From contig NZ_WMCD01000005.1 in the NCBI RefSeq assembly GCF_010994275.1, positions 310,001 through 374,000 on the forward strand: DNA of 64,000 nucleotides, read 5' to 3'. Made by a program: the position numbers and the translations under genes. The stretch is from Cyclobacterium jeungdonense. Its GTDB lineage: Bacteria; Bacteroidota; Bacteroidia; Cytophagales; Cyclobacteriaceae. The notes under the pieces are model-generated. The model saw nothing but the letters and a program-made list of their open reading frames with translations. It searched no databases and had not been told where the DNA came from. Shown piece by piece: positions 9,823 to 18,737 of the stretch (position 1 is the first letter of the stretch; every line of letters begins with the position of its first letter).

Positions 9823-10178
9823 CTTAGGAGCAAAAATTACAGTTGAAAGGGTTTCACGCATCTGGGCGCGATGACTGGGTTGATTTCTTGGTGAGCCCTT
9901 CTCGTCACTCCGAGGCCTAACATTTAAAAAGCGCAAAAATCGAGATCACGGTATAAAAAAACCAACCCCAGAGGGGTAACATGTTGGTAGCCTCGGGTAA
10001 GCCGACTTCTAGCCATAGCAAATGGCTAAATGGTAAATGGAATTTGTTGGCGCACCGAAATTAGGAGGGTGAAGTTATACCCAGGCGGGGTCCTGATATG
10101 GAAACAAGACCCCACCAGTAATTTCACTTGCAGCTCAAGTAAGTGTGGTAGAGAAACCTCCCCGATTTTCAAATGACC
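9823..10178. other. Intergenic region with two inverted repeats, no gene
   Basis: About 355 bases between two convergent genes with no credible ORF. Two structures stand out: ACCCC-AGA-GGGGT at 9965-9977, nested in CCAAC...GTTGG (9962-9987), and a stem GGcGGGGTC (10084-10092) / GACCCCaCC (10108-10116). The second could serve as a T-run-poor terminator for the minus-strand dsbD-like gene ending at 10179. The first looks like a dispersed intergenic repeat, but its copy number cannot be judged from one window. Confidence 0.4.
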
Positions 10179-12194
10179 CTATTGCCGCCTGGCAAATTCT
10201 TCCTTTGCGGCATCCAGAAACGCTATGAACTTCTGAATATCCGTTTCGTAGGCTATGGGATTTACCAGCAATTCCTCGTCATGATCCAGGATGACATAAT
10301 AGGGCTGCGCATTGTTATTAAATCGCGTGATTTGAAAATCCGCGTTTTGCTTGCCGATGGTGGTTTTTTCCTTGTTGTCGTAGGTGGAAATGTACCATTC
10401 GGATTCGGGTAGGGTGTAGCGCTCGTCAATGTACAGGGCCACCATCACGAAATCCTCCTTCAGCCTTCTCAGTACTCTTGGATCGGACCAGACCCTTGCT
10501 TCCATTTCCCGGCAATTCACACAGCCATGCCCTGTAAAATCGATAAACAAGGGCTTATCCTGCCTTCTGGCGGCTTCCAGTGCCTGCTGGTAGTCGAAGT
10601 ATCCCTGAATGCCGTGTGGAAAATGAAGAAAATCCGCGTATTTTGGAACCTCGTCCAGATCCTGATCTGACGACAAAGTGTTTTCCCTGCTGATCTCTAC
10701 CAAATCAAAATCGTGGGAAGATATGGGAGGTAAGTAGCCGCTGAGTGCTTTGAGCGGGGCTCCCCACATACCGGGTATCATATAAACCACAAAAACAAAA
10801 GTGACCATGGCCAGCAGCAATCGGGGAACGCTGAGGTATTCCAGGGGACTGTCGTGCGGCAGCCGCAATTTTCCCAGCAGGTAGAGTCCCAACAGGGCAA
10901 AAATGACAATCCAAATGGCTAAATAAATATCCCGGTCCAGCATTCCCCAATGGTACACCTGGTCGGCAATACTCAGGAACTTAAACGCCAGGGCCAGTTC
11001 CAGAAAACCCAGCACCACCTTGACGGAATTAAGCCAGCCACCAGATTTGGGAAGTGAATTAAGCCAACCTGGAAAAATGGCGAAGAGGGTAAAAGGGAGG
11101 GCAAAGGCCAGGGAAAAGGCAAACATGCCCAAAATGGGTTTTACCAGTGCCCCACCGGCAGAGCTGATCAATATAGATCCCACAATAGGACCGGTACAGG
11201 AAAAGGAAACGAGCACGAGGGTAAAAGCCATAAAGAAGATCCCGCCCATTCCCCCTTTATCCGCTTTGGCATCTATTTTATTTACAAAACCAGTGGGCAG
11301 GGTGATCTCAAATAAGCCCAGAAAAGCCAAGGCAAAGAAAATGAAAACGGCAAAAAAGAAAATATTGGGTAACCAATGAGTAGAAAGCCAATTGGCAAAT
11401 TCCGGCCCTTGTACGGCAGCAACAATGGTTCCTGCAATGGTGTAGATAGCGATGATAGAAAACCCGTAAATAAAGGCATTTCGATACCCCTGAAATTTGG
11501 AAGTAGCCCTTCCGGTAAAAAAAGTTACCGTCATGGGAATCATCGGGAAAACACAGGGAGTGAGTAATGCCGCCAACCCTGCCAAAAAGGCGATGACCAT
11601 AAAGCCAAGCAGCGAGGACTCCGGCTGCTCCAGCGTAATAGTAGTAGCTTCCCCGGTTTCGTTTCCATTCTGCGTCGTGAAAAGGTCAGCCTCTGAAGCT
11701 TCCTCCCCGGAAGAACTTGCTGAGGCATTGCCCAATGCAATGGTGAACTCCTCCTGGTAATTGATGCACTGGTTGGTGATGTCGGAACACATTTGGTATT
11801 CCAGTGTACCCTCGATCAGGGCATCGGCAGATTCGATCAGCAGGGTTTGCCGAAATTCTCCTTCCTTCTCGAAGTAAGTGACATCACCTTCCCATATTTC
11901 CTCATACTTTATCTTTGGATTAATGGCCTTAAGCTCTCCTATAGGACGGACCCCGGTGGTGTCTTCCCATAGGATTTCTGTTAGCAGCGGGCCAAGGTCA
12001 GGATCAAAATCATTGGAATAGATGTACCAATTGATTGGAATACTTGCTTTAAAAACCAGGGTAACTTCCTCTCCGACTTCGGCTTCCGGATTATCTATCC
12101 GGATATCCCATTTCGGAGGAGAAATTACCTGAGCATTCAGACCCGTCGCTAAAGCAAGCAGGAAAACAAGGGGAATCAGACGCGATACCTTCAT
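10179..12194 (-). CDS. dsbD: Full-length DsbD-type thiol:disulfide interchange protein
   Basis: This 671-residue membrane protein should carry electrons from cytoplasmic thioredoxin to periplasmic thiol proteins. Domains in order: signal peptide (1-21), an N-terminal DsbD-alpha-like domain with a Cys136/Cys143 pair (MCSDITNQCINYQ), a CcdA/DsbD-beta membrane domain of about eight helices (about 195-480) with the buried pair Cys214 (LTPCVFPMIP) and Cys333 (SCTGPIVGS), and a C-terminal thioredoxin domain with the CVNC active site (Cys558/Cys561). All three redox pairs are present, so the relay looks complete. Neighbours are unrelated and it seems to be transcribed alone. The window also carries a separate DsbD-alpha-like protein at 54261. 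Confidence 0.92.
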   Translation of the reverse strand: MKVSRLIPLVFLLALATGLNAQVISPPKWDIRIDNPEAEVGEEVTLVFKASIPINWYIYSNDFDPDLGPLLTEILWEDTTGVRPIGELKAINPKIKYEEIWEGDVTYFEKEGEFRQTLLIESADALIEGTLEYQMCSDITNQCINYQEEFTIALGNASASSSGEEASEADLFTTQNGNETGEATTITLEQPESSLLGFMVIAFLAGLAALLTPCVFPMIPMTVTFFTGRATSKFQGYRNAFIYGFSIIAIYTIAGTIVAAVQGPEFANWLSTHWLPNIFFFAVFIFFALAFLGLFEITLPTGFVNKIDAKADKGGMGGIFFMAFTLVLVSFSCTGPIVGSILISSAGGALVKPILGMFAFSLAFALPFTLFAIFPGWLNSLPKSGGWLNSVKVVLGFLELALAFKFLSIADQVYHWGMLDRDIYLAIWIVIFALLGLYLLGKLRLPHDSPLEYLSVPRLLLAMVTFVFVVYMIPGMWGAPLKALSGYLPPISSHDFDLVEISRENTLSSDQDLDEVPKYADFLHFPHGIQGYFDYQQALEAARRQDKPLFIDFTGHGCVNCREMEARVWSDPRVLRRLKEDFVMVALYIDERYTLPESEWYISTYDNKEKTTIGKQNADFQITRFNNNAQPYYVILDHDEELLVNPIAYETDIQKFIAFLDAAKEEFARRQ

Positions 12195-12296
12195 ATAATT
12201 AATTAGCCATTCATTGGTTCAGGATTCAAATCATTCCCTCTATTAATTGAAATGCCAATGGATAAGTTCCTGACAGAAGCTTTTTGGGTTCCCTGC

Positions 12297-13688
12297 TTAT
12301 TTTTCCTTCGAAAGTTGGTTGAAATGCTTAAAAAATAAGGCGATGGTCTCGATGCCTTTTAGGTAATTGGCAACGCCATAATGTTCGTTTGGAGAATGAA
12401 TCGCGTCGGTATCCAGTCCAAACCCAAGCAAAATCGGATCCAGGCCCAATACTTTCTGGAACAGGGCCGTGATAGGGATTGAACCTCCCTCCCGGGTAGG
12501 TATGGCTTTTTTGCCAAAAGCTTCCTGAATGGCGGCTTCTGCTGCCCGGTAGCCTATGGAGTCGGTAGGAATCACCGCAGCCGGTCCACCGTGATGAGGA
12601 ACCACTTTCACCTTTACGGCGGGAGGAGCAATTCGTTTAAAATGTTGTTCAAACAGCCGGGCAATTTCCTTGTGCTCCTGATCGGGTACCAGGCGCATGG
12701 AAATCTTTGCATGGGCTTTGGAAGGGAGCACGGTTTTGGCGCCCTGGCCGATGTAACCGCCCCAAATACCATTCACATCCAGAGTGGGTCGAATGCCTAC
12801 CCTTTCAATGGTGCTATATCCTTTCTCTCCATAGGTTTCTTTCACATCCAGCTTTCGTTTAAAATCCTCCTCGTTAAAGGGAGCCTGATTTAATTGCTTT
12901 CGGTATTCCGAATCGTACTCCTGAACCTGATCGTAAAAACCCGGAATGGTAATGTGATGGTTTTCATCGTGTAGGGAAGCAATCATTTTGCATAGTACAT
13001 TGATGGGATTCGCGACAGATCCTCCAAAAGTCCCGCTATGCAGGTCCTTATTGGGACCTGTGACTTCCACCTGCAGGTAGGCTAACCCCCGCAATCCAAC
13101 CGTTACGGAGGGGTGTTCCAAAGAAATCATAGAAGTGTCGGAAATCAATACCACGTCAGCCTTTAGTTTTTCCTGATTTTTCTGAACAAACAGGTCCAGG
13201 TTTTCGGATCCAACTTCCTCCTCTCCCTCGATCATAAATTTCACATTGCATTGGAGGAGGTCTTCTGCTATCATGGCTTCAAAGGCCTTCACATGCATGT
13301 AAAATTGACCCTTGTCATCGGCTGACCCGCGTGCAAAAATAGCTCCCTCAGGATGAAGGTCCGTATTACGAATCACCGGCTCAAAGGGAGGCGAATCCCA
13401 TAACTCCAACGGATCCGCCGGTTGCACATCGTAGTGCCCGTAGATCAAAATGGTAGGGGCTGCCGGATCAATGATCTTTTCTCCGTAAACGATGGGGAAA
13501 CCGGCCGTTGCACAGATTTCAGCATGATCTACCCCTGAGGCAATCAACTTCTCTTTGACAAATTCGGCGGCTTTTACCACCTCTTCCTTATAGGCCGGGT
13601 CAGCACTGACAGAAGGAATCTTTAGTAAATCTACTAATTCATCTAAAAATCGAGGGGAATTTGCTGCTATGTAACGCTGAATGGACAT
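12297..13688 (-). CDS. M20-family metallopeptidase (dipeptidase)
   Basis: A 463-residue cytoplasmic dinuclear zinc peptidase of the M20/ArgE/DapE/CNDP type. Visible motifs are IYGHYDVQPADP (first metal His/Asp), ARGSADDKGQF (bridging Asp), MIEGEEEVGS (catalytic Glu pair) and a dimerisation domain with LHSGTFGGSVANPI. There is no signal peptide. The length and motif order match dipeptidases of the carnosinase/Dug1 type rather than acetylornithine deacetylase. It lies between dsbD and oxyR on the same strand, with a 102-base gap to dsbD, so it is probably an independent unit. Confidence 0.92.
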   Translation of the reverse strand: MSIQRYIAANSPRFLDELVDLLKIPSVSADPAYKEEVVKAAEFVKEKLIASGVDHAEICATAGFPIVYGEKIIDPAAPTILIYGHYDVQPADPLELWDSPPFEPVIRNTDLHPEGAIFARGSADDKGQFYMHVKAFEAMIAEDLLQCNVKFMIEGEEEVGSENLDLFVQKNQEKLKADVVLISDTSMISLEHPSVTVGLRGLAYLQVEVTGPNKDLHSGTFGGSVANPINVLCKMIASLHDENHHITIPGFYDQVQEYDSEYRKQLNQAPFNEEDFKRKLDVKETYGEKGYSTIERVGIRPTLDVNGIWGGYIGQGAKTVLPSKAHAKISMRLVPDQEHKEIARLFEQHFKRIAPPAVKVKVVPHHGGPAAVIPTDSIGYRAAEAAIQEAFGKKAIPTREGGSIPITALFQKVLGLDPILLGFGLDTDAIHSPNEHYGVANYLKGIETIALFFKHFNQLSKEK

Positions 13689-13744
13689 GAATTTTTCGTT
13701 CTTGATTTCAAGAGCGAAATTAACGCTTTTTAAAGGATTTTCCT

Positions 13745-14680
13745 TTATAATTTGAAACTTACCAGCTTGCCCTCTTTTTTGGAAAGCATGTGTGTCGGGA
13801 TTACGTTTCGGATCTCATCAAAAAGAAGGGAAACCAACTTTTGTTTCAGAAAGCTGCGAGTCAGAATCAAGCTTACTTCCCTGACAGGAGCCTCTCCCTG
13901 AAAAGGGCGCAACCTGCTTTTCTCCTCTTCACTCAGGGTTTCGGTAGCCAGCTCGGGAAGCAGGGTAATCCCTTTGTAGCGGTTTACCATGTTTTTTAAC
14001 CCCTCCAGTGAGCCGCTTTCGTAGTGGAAATTCATCCGTTGAAATTTGTTTTGATCGCAGAGGTTGAGTACCTGATCCCGGAAACAATGGCCCTGCTGCA
14101 AGACCCACAAATCTTCAGCTAAAATTGCGCCTGAGGACACCTTGCCCTGTTTCAATAAGGGGTGGTTTTTCGACAGGTACACGAAAAATTTTTCGTAGAA
14201 AATGGGCTTCTCCACGATGCCCGATTCCTGGAGCGGGGTGACCACCAGACCTATATCCAGCTCATCGTTTTTTAGCCTTTTTAAAATATCTTCCGTCACC
14301 ATCTCCTGCACTTGAAGCTGGACTCTCGGGTATTTTTGGATAAAATTTTGGATAAAAAGCGGCAACAAATACGGAGCAATGGTAGGGATGACGCCCATTT
14401 TGATTAGCCCACTTACATCTCCCTTCATCTGAGATACCAACTCGATAATCCCCTTGCTTTCAGATACCACCTTTTTGGCTTGAGAGATGATCCTATCACC
14501 GATTTCCGTGGGAATAACGGGCATTTTTGAACGGTCAAAGAGAATGACTCCCAACTCTTTTTCCAGTTTACTCACCTGAGCACTCAGAGTAGGTTGGGTG
14601 ACAAAACATGCTTCGGCTGCATGACCGAAATGACGGAACTTATCTACAGCTAATATGTATTCCAGTTGCTGAATGGTCAT
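13745..14680 (-). CDS. oxyR: OxyR-type hydrogen-peroxide-sensing LysR regulator
   Basis: This 311-residue LysR regulator has an N-terminal winged HTH (MTIQQLEYILAVDKFRHFG, TQPTLSAQVSKLEKELG) and a periplasmic-binding-like effector domain. The effector domain contains GHCFRDQVLNLC, which places redox cysteines at 199 and 208, the same positions and spacing as the peroxide-sensing pair of Escherichia coli OxyR. It is divergent from the iron-importer genes that begin at 14805, so the shared 124-base region may be its own operator. The target is inferred from position, not seen directly. Confidence 0.93.
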   Translation of the reverse strand: MTIQQLEYILAVDKFRHFGHAAEACFVTQPTLSAQVSKLEKELGVILFDRSKMPVIPTEIGDRIISQAKKVVSESKGIIELVSQMKGDVSGLIKMGVIPTIAPYLLPLFIQNFIQKYPRVQLQVQEMVTEDILKRLKNDELDIGLVVTPLQESGIVEKPIFYEKFFVYLSKNHPLLKQGKVSSGAILAEDLWVLQQGHCFRDQVLNLCDQNKFQRMNFHYESGSLEGLKNMVNRYKGITLLPELATETLSEEEKSRLRPFQGEAPVREVSLILTRSFLKQKLVSLLFDEIRNVIPTHMLSKKEGKLVSFKL

Positions 14681-14728
14681 TATACCTTTCTAGTGTGGTG
14701 GCAATGTCCCTTGCAATTAGGGGCTTTG

Positions 14729-14736
14729 CAAATATA
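14729..14736 (-). promoter_or_regulatory. Candidate -7 box of oxyR
   Basis: TATATTTG on the minus strand matches the Bacteroidota TAnnTTTG element exactly and lies 49 bases before the oxyR ATG. I see no clear TTG element about 20 bases upstream. Confidence 0.5.
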
Positions 14737-14778
14737 AAAATCTTTTTTCTTTTATTTAGATTTGATATAAATAATGCC

Positions 14779-14786
14779 TAATTTTG
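14779..14786 (+). promoter_or_regulatory. Candidate -7 box of the iron importer operon
   Basis: TAATTTTG matches TAnnTTTG exactly. It overlaps an in-frame TTG at 14784 that would otherwise extend the lipoprotein gene, which supports the ATG at 14805 as the true start. The implied leader is very short. Confidence 0.5.
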
Positions 14787-14804
14787 TGCGCAAACACTGT
14801 AAAT

Positions 14805-15836
14805 ATGAAGCAAATTCAAACAATTTTCGTATCCGCTCTGGTTTTGATAGTATCATTTTCCTGTGGTCAAAAAAGCACGGAAGAGGAAGTAGTTAATGTC
14901 TACACCCACCGACATTACGATGCCGACCAGCAATTATTTGATGCTTTTACTGCTGAAACCGGTATAAAAGTAAATGTGGTTAGCGCCAGCGCCGATGAAT
15001 TGATCCAAAAACTGGAGTTGGAAGGGGAGGGGTCTCCGGCGGATTTACTGATTACTGTGGATGCAGGCCGGCTTCACCGCGCCCAGGAAAAGGGCTTGTT
15101 TCAATCGGTTTCCTCAACGGTATTGGATCAAAACATACCAGCTAAATTCCGTAACCCAGAAGGTTTGTGGTTTGGGTTGACGTACAGGGCCCGAATACTT
15201 GCCTACCATAAAGAAAGGGTAAATCCGGAAGATTTGGATTCTTACGAAAGTCTTACCGAACCCCAATGGGAAGGCAGGGTATTGACCCGGTCTTCAGAAA
15301 ATATTTATAACCAATCCCTGCTAGCCTCTCTGATTGTGGCACATGGTCCCGAAAAAGCCAGGGAATGGGCTGCCGGACTTTTGGCTAACATGGCCCGAGA
15401 CCCTAAAGGAAGTGATAGGGATCAGGTAAAAGCCGTTGCTTCAGGCGAAGGGGATGTAGCCATAGTTAACAGCTACTATATAGGGATCATGCTCAATGAT
15501 GCCAATCCGGAAACCGTAAAGGCAGCGGAGCAGGTAGGCATATTTTTTCCCAATCAAAATGACAGGGGAACTCATATCAACATCTCCGGAGCGGGAGTAA
15601 CCCGCCATGCTCCCAATAAGGAAAATGCGGTTCGATTGATCGAATTTTTATCGGCGGAAGAATCCCAGCAGGTTTTAGCTAACGTTAACTACGAATATCC
15701 GGTAAATCCAAACGTCTCACCCTCTGAACTACTTCAGAGTTGGGGAGAATTTAAAGCCGATTCCATAAACCTGTCGCTTCTTGGAGAAAATAATAGGCAA
15801 GCAGTAGTTATTTTTGATGAAGTAGGCTGGAAATAA
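14805..15836 (+). CDS. fbpA: Iron(III) ABC importer substrate-binding lipoprotein (FbpA/FutA-like)
   Basis: A 343-residue solute-binding lipoprotein (lipobox SFSC, Cys20) that should capture ferric iron in the periplasm. VNVYTHRHYDADQQLF near the mature N-terminus and the tyrosine pair in NSYYIGIML (Tyr224/Tyr225) match the iron ligands of FbpA/FutA proteins. I chose the ATG at 14805 because it gives a clean lipoprotein signal; the upstream TTG at 14784 overlaps the promoter box. It is followed after 13 bases by the permease gene. Other class II anion-assisted metal binders are possible but less likely. Confidence 0.92.
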   Translation: MKQIQTIFVSALVLIVSFSCGQKSTEEEVVNVYTHRHYDADQQLFDAFTAETGIKVNVVSASADELIQKLELEGEGSPADLLITVDAGRLHRAQEKGLFQSVSSTVLDQNIPAKFRNPEGLWFGLTYRARILAYHKERVNPEDLDSYESLTEPQWEGRVLTRSSENIYNQSLLASLIVAHGPEKAREWAAGLLANMARDPKGSDRDQVKAVASGEGDVAIVNSYYIGIMLNDANPETVKAAEQVGIFFPNQNDRGTHINISGAGVTRHAPNKENAVRLIEFLSAEESQQVLANVNYEYPVNPNVSPSELLQSWGEFKADSINLSLLGENNRQAVVIFDEVGWK

Positions 15837-15849
15837 TCAAAAAGCAAGA

Positions 15850-17484
15850 TTGGAAATTGCTAAACAACGGATTTACTGGTGGAATAAATGGATGACCGGT
15901 ACCTTACTGGTGCTGTTGTTAATCGCTACCCCTATTTTTACGATACTTATTAAGTTAACCGATCCACCGGGTGGAAGTTGGACGCATCTGAAGGATACCT
16001 TGCTGGTGGGTTATTTTAAAAATACCCTGATTTTACTGGCAGGTGTCGCCGTTAGCACCTTTTTACTGGGCGTTTCCACAGCCTGGGCCGTAACCAATTA
16101 CCGGTTTCCCGGGAGGAGGTATTTTGAATGGATTCTGATTTTACCTTTGGGATTTCCGGGTTACATCATGGCCTATACCTACACCGGCATGCTTGATTAT
16201 TCAGGTCCTTTGCAAGCCTTTCTAAGAAATAAACTCGGTTTTCAGGTCGTAGGAAGCATCGTGGATATCATGAACCTTCCCGGGGCAATTTTTATTTTGT
16301 CCATTACCTTGTTTCCCTACGTGTATTTGTTGTCTCGGGCTTCTTTTTTGCGGCAATCCCGAACCTTGCAGGAAGCCGCCTCCCTTTTGGGAAGAAATAG
16401 CTGGCAAACCTTTCTGAGGGTGGCCCTTCCCATGGCCCGTCCCGCCATTGTCGGGGGCATCGCTTTGGCTTCGATGGAAGTGCTAAATGATTACGGCACC
16501 GTAAAATATTTTGGGGTAAGCACATTTACTACAGGAATTTTTCGGTCCTGGTTTTCCATGGGGGATGTGACCACGGCCATTTACCTCGCCGCCATTCTGA
16601 TGCTTCTGGTATTTGTCATTTTATTCCTGGAGGGTTGGCAGCGTGGCAACAGGCGATTTTCATCTAACCATTCGGTAAGCAAGCCATTGGTAAGCGTAGT
16701 GCTACCTACGGGAAAAAGGTGGTTACTCACCTTTTTTTGTTCGACGGTTTTTTTCCTCAGTTTCTTTGCACCCTTTATGCAAATTATTCATTGGGTCTGG
16801 CTTACTTATCAGAAATCAATGGACGCTGATTTTTTCTATCTGGTCCTTAGAAGCTTCGGATTGGCTGCCGGGGCAGGCCTTCTGGTGGCCGTGATAGCAG
16901 TAATTTTGCTATATAGCTTAAGATTAAGTCCGTTGCCATGGCTGAAAAATGTTACCCGCATCGGTACGCTTGGATATGCCATCCCGGGAGCCGTAATAGC
17001 GGTCGGCATCATGGTGCCTGTTTTAGGTCTGGACCACTGGTTGCGGGAAAATCTTTTATCAGACCGACTTGGGTTGGTCATTTCAGGTACTATTTCTGCT
17101 CTTATTTTTGCGTACATCGTTCGGTTTATGGCCGTGGGTTATCACCCTATTGATGCTGGTTTTCAAAAAATAGGCATTCATGTAAATGAGGCCGGCAGGC
17201 TTTTGGGTAAAAATAGCTGGAAAACCTTATGGAGAATAGATATGCCCTTGATCAAAGCCAGTGTATTGAGTGGCATATTGCTGGTATTTGTGGATGTATT
17301 AAAAGAATTACCCTTAACTTTGATTCTTCGCCCGTTTAACTATCAAACATTGGCCACCAAAGCATTTGATATGGCCACCAATGAGATGATAGCGGAATCG
17401 GCCAATGCCTCCCTGATCATTATCCTTACGGGAATAGTGCCCATCGTTTTCCTGAATAGGATGATCCGGAAGGCGAACGTGTAG
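15850..17484 (+). CDS. fbpB: Iron(III) ABC importer permease (FbpB-like)
   Basis: A 544-residue inner-membrane permease with about twelve helices, made of two homologous halves as in FbpB/SfuB. Each half has a coupling loop: QEAASLLGRNSWQTFLRVALPMARPAI (interrupted here: EAASLLGRNSWQTFLRV and PMARPAI) and EAGRLLGKNSWKTLWRI with DMPLIKAS. I took the TTG at 15850, 13 bases after the fbpA stop; the first in-frame ATG (15892) would trim 14 polar residues just before the first helix and is also possible. It is the middle gene of the fbpABC-like operon. Confidence 0.9.
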   Translation: MEIAKQRIYWWNKWMTGTLLVLLLIATPIFTILIKLTDPPGGSWTHLKDTLLVGYFKNTLILLAGVAVSTFLLGVSTAWAVTNYRFPGRRYFEWILILPLGFPGYIMAYTYTGMLDYSGPLQAFLRNKLGFQVVGSIVDIMNLPGAIFILSITLFPYVYLLSRASFLRQSRTLQEAASLLGRNSWQTFLRVALPMARPAIVGGIALASMEVLNDYGTVKYFGVSTFTTGIFRSWFSMGDVTTAIYLAAILMLLVFVILFLEGWQRGNRRFSSNHSVSKPLVSVVLPTGKRWLLTFFCSTVFFLSFFAPFMQIIHWVWLTYQKSMDADFFYLVLRSFGLAAGAGLLVAVIAVILLYSLRLSPLPWLKNVTRIGTLGYAIPGAVIAVGIMVPVLGLDHWLRENLLSDRLGLVISGTISALIFAYIVRFMAVGYHPIDAGFQKIGIHVNEAGRLLGKNSWKTLWRIDMPLIKASVLSGILLVFVDVLKELPLTLILRPFNYQTLATKAFDMATNEMIAESANASLIIILTGIVPIVFLNRMIRKANV

Positions 17485-17502
17485 GAAAACAGACATTTTT
17501 GA

Positions 17503-18540
17503 ATGAATATACTCAGGCTGCAAGGCATCGATAAAAAATATGCGAGTTCCGAAGATTATGCTGTAAAGGACATCTCCCTGGAAGTAAAGCAAGGGGAGAT
17601 TCTAGCGCTGGTCGGGGAAAGCGGTTCTGGAAAAACCACACTGCTTCGCTTGATTTCCGGTTTGGAACATCCGGATGCCGGCTCTATTATGCTATCGGGA
17701 CAAACCATGGTGCAGGGAAATAAATCGGTGCCAGCAAATGAACGGAATGTGGGGATGGTTTTTCAGGATTATGCGCTTTTTCCTCATCTGAATATTCTTG
17801 ACAATGTGAAATTTGGGATCAGGGACTCGCAGGGAAATGCGCAGGATATCGCAAAGGAAACGTTGAAGCTTGTGGGTTTGAATGAAAAATACACCAAATA
17901 CCCCCACCAGCTTTCAGGCGGTCAACAACAACGCGTGGCACTCGCAAGAGCAATTGCTCCCAACCCGACTATCCTGCTGCTGGATGAGCCATTCAGTAAC
18001 CTGGATGTCGTGCTCAAAGATCAGGTCAGGGAAGAAATCCGACAGATTATTAAAAAATCCGGAATCACCGCTTTGTTTGTAACGCATGATACCCGGGATG
18101 CACTTTCTACGGCCGACCGGGTGGCCATTCTGCACAAAGGCTACCTGCAACAATTGGATAGCCCGAAGAGATTATACGAAAACCCTGTTAATCCCTATGT
18201 GGCCAATTTTTTTGGCAGAAGAAACCAGGTACTGGCGACAGCAACTGATGATGGCTTTTATACCTCCTTCGGTTTTATCGCCGATGAACGGTCCCGAAAT
18301 TTCCAAAATAAGGTAAAAATCCTCTTCCGTCCCGAAGAGATAAAAATAAAGAAAAGTCTGAGACAAGCGTTGATAGGTACCGTCAGGCAGTGTGCCTATT
18401 TTGGTGATCACCAAATGGTGCGTCTGGCAGATGAATCTGGAAAATGCGTTTACGTACGCGCAAGCCCTACCCGCCATTTTATCAAGGGGAGCAGGGTGTT
18501 TTTTACCATCCGCTCGTTTAAGGTGGAGGATGCTTTTTAG
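17503..18540 (+). CDS. fbpC: Iron(III) ABC importer ATPase (FbpC-like)
   Basis: A 345-residue cytoplasmic ATPase that powers the importer. It has Walker A GESGSGKTT (38-46), the Q-loop in VFQDYALFPH, signature LSGGQ (137-141), Walker B ILLLDEP (157-163) and a switch His in FVTHD. The C-terminal 110 residues form a TOBE-like domain, as in FbpC/PotA-type ATPases. It starts 18 bases after the permease stop. No clear terminator hairpin follows. Confidence 0.93.
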   Translation: MNILRLQGIDKKYASSEDYAVKDISLEVKQGEILALVGESGSGKTTLLRLISGLEHPDAGSIMLSGQTMVQGNKSVPANERNVGMVFQDYALFPHLNILDNVKFGIRDSQGNAQDIAKETLKLVGLNEKYTKYPHQLSGGQQQRVALARAIAPNPTILLLDEPFSNLDVVLKDQVREEIRQIIKKSGITALFVTHDTRDALSTADRVAILHKGYLQQLDSPKRLYENPVNPYVANFFGRRNQVLATATDDGFYTSFGFIADERSRNFQNKVKILFRPEEIKIKKSLRQALIGTVRQCAYFGDHQMVRLADESGKCVYVRASPTRHFIKGSRVFFTIRSFKVEDAF

Positions 18541-18670
18541 ATAGGTTCTGTTTGAGTAAATTCGGATGATAGGAAACAACATATCATTAATGTGCTTCTT
18601 GAAATCCGATCTGGTCCCTGGTTTTTCCAGGTCTACCTGTCAGGATGTTTTTCCTAACGCAATTATTCTG

Positions 18671-18702
18671 TATATTTAATTCAGACAACAGGAAATTTCC
18701 TG
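18671..18702 (+). promoter_or_regulatory. Candidate promoter box with a 14-base palindrome
   Basis: TATATTTA at 18671-18678 is one base off TAnnTTTG. Eleven bases later lies a perfect palindrome CAGGAAATTTCCTG (18689-18702), near the expected transcription start and 36 bases before the next ATG. It could be an operator for the thioredoxin-fold lipoprotein gene. The binding protein is unknown. Confidence 0.35.
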
Positions 18703-18737
18703 ATTTTCTTGTATAGTTATATTAAATCCATGCCAAA

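Noticed and set aside
14784..14804. TTG start extending the iron-binding lipoprotein by seven residues
   Set aside because: It overlaps an exact TAnnTTTG promoter box and would spoil the lipoprotein signal that begins at the ATG at 14805.
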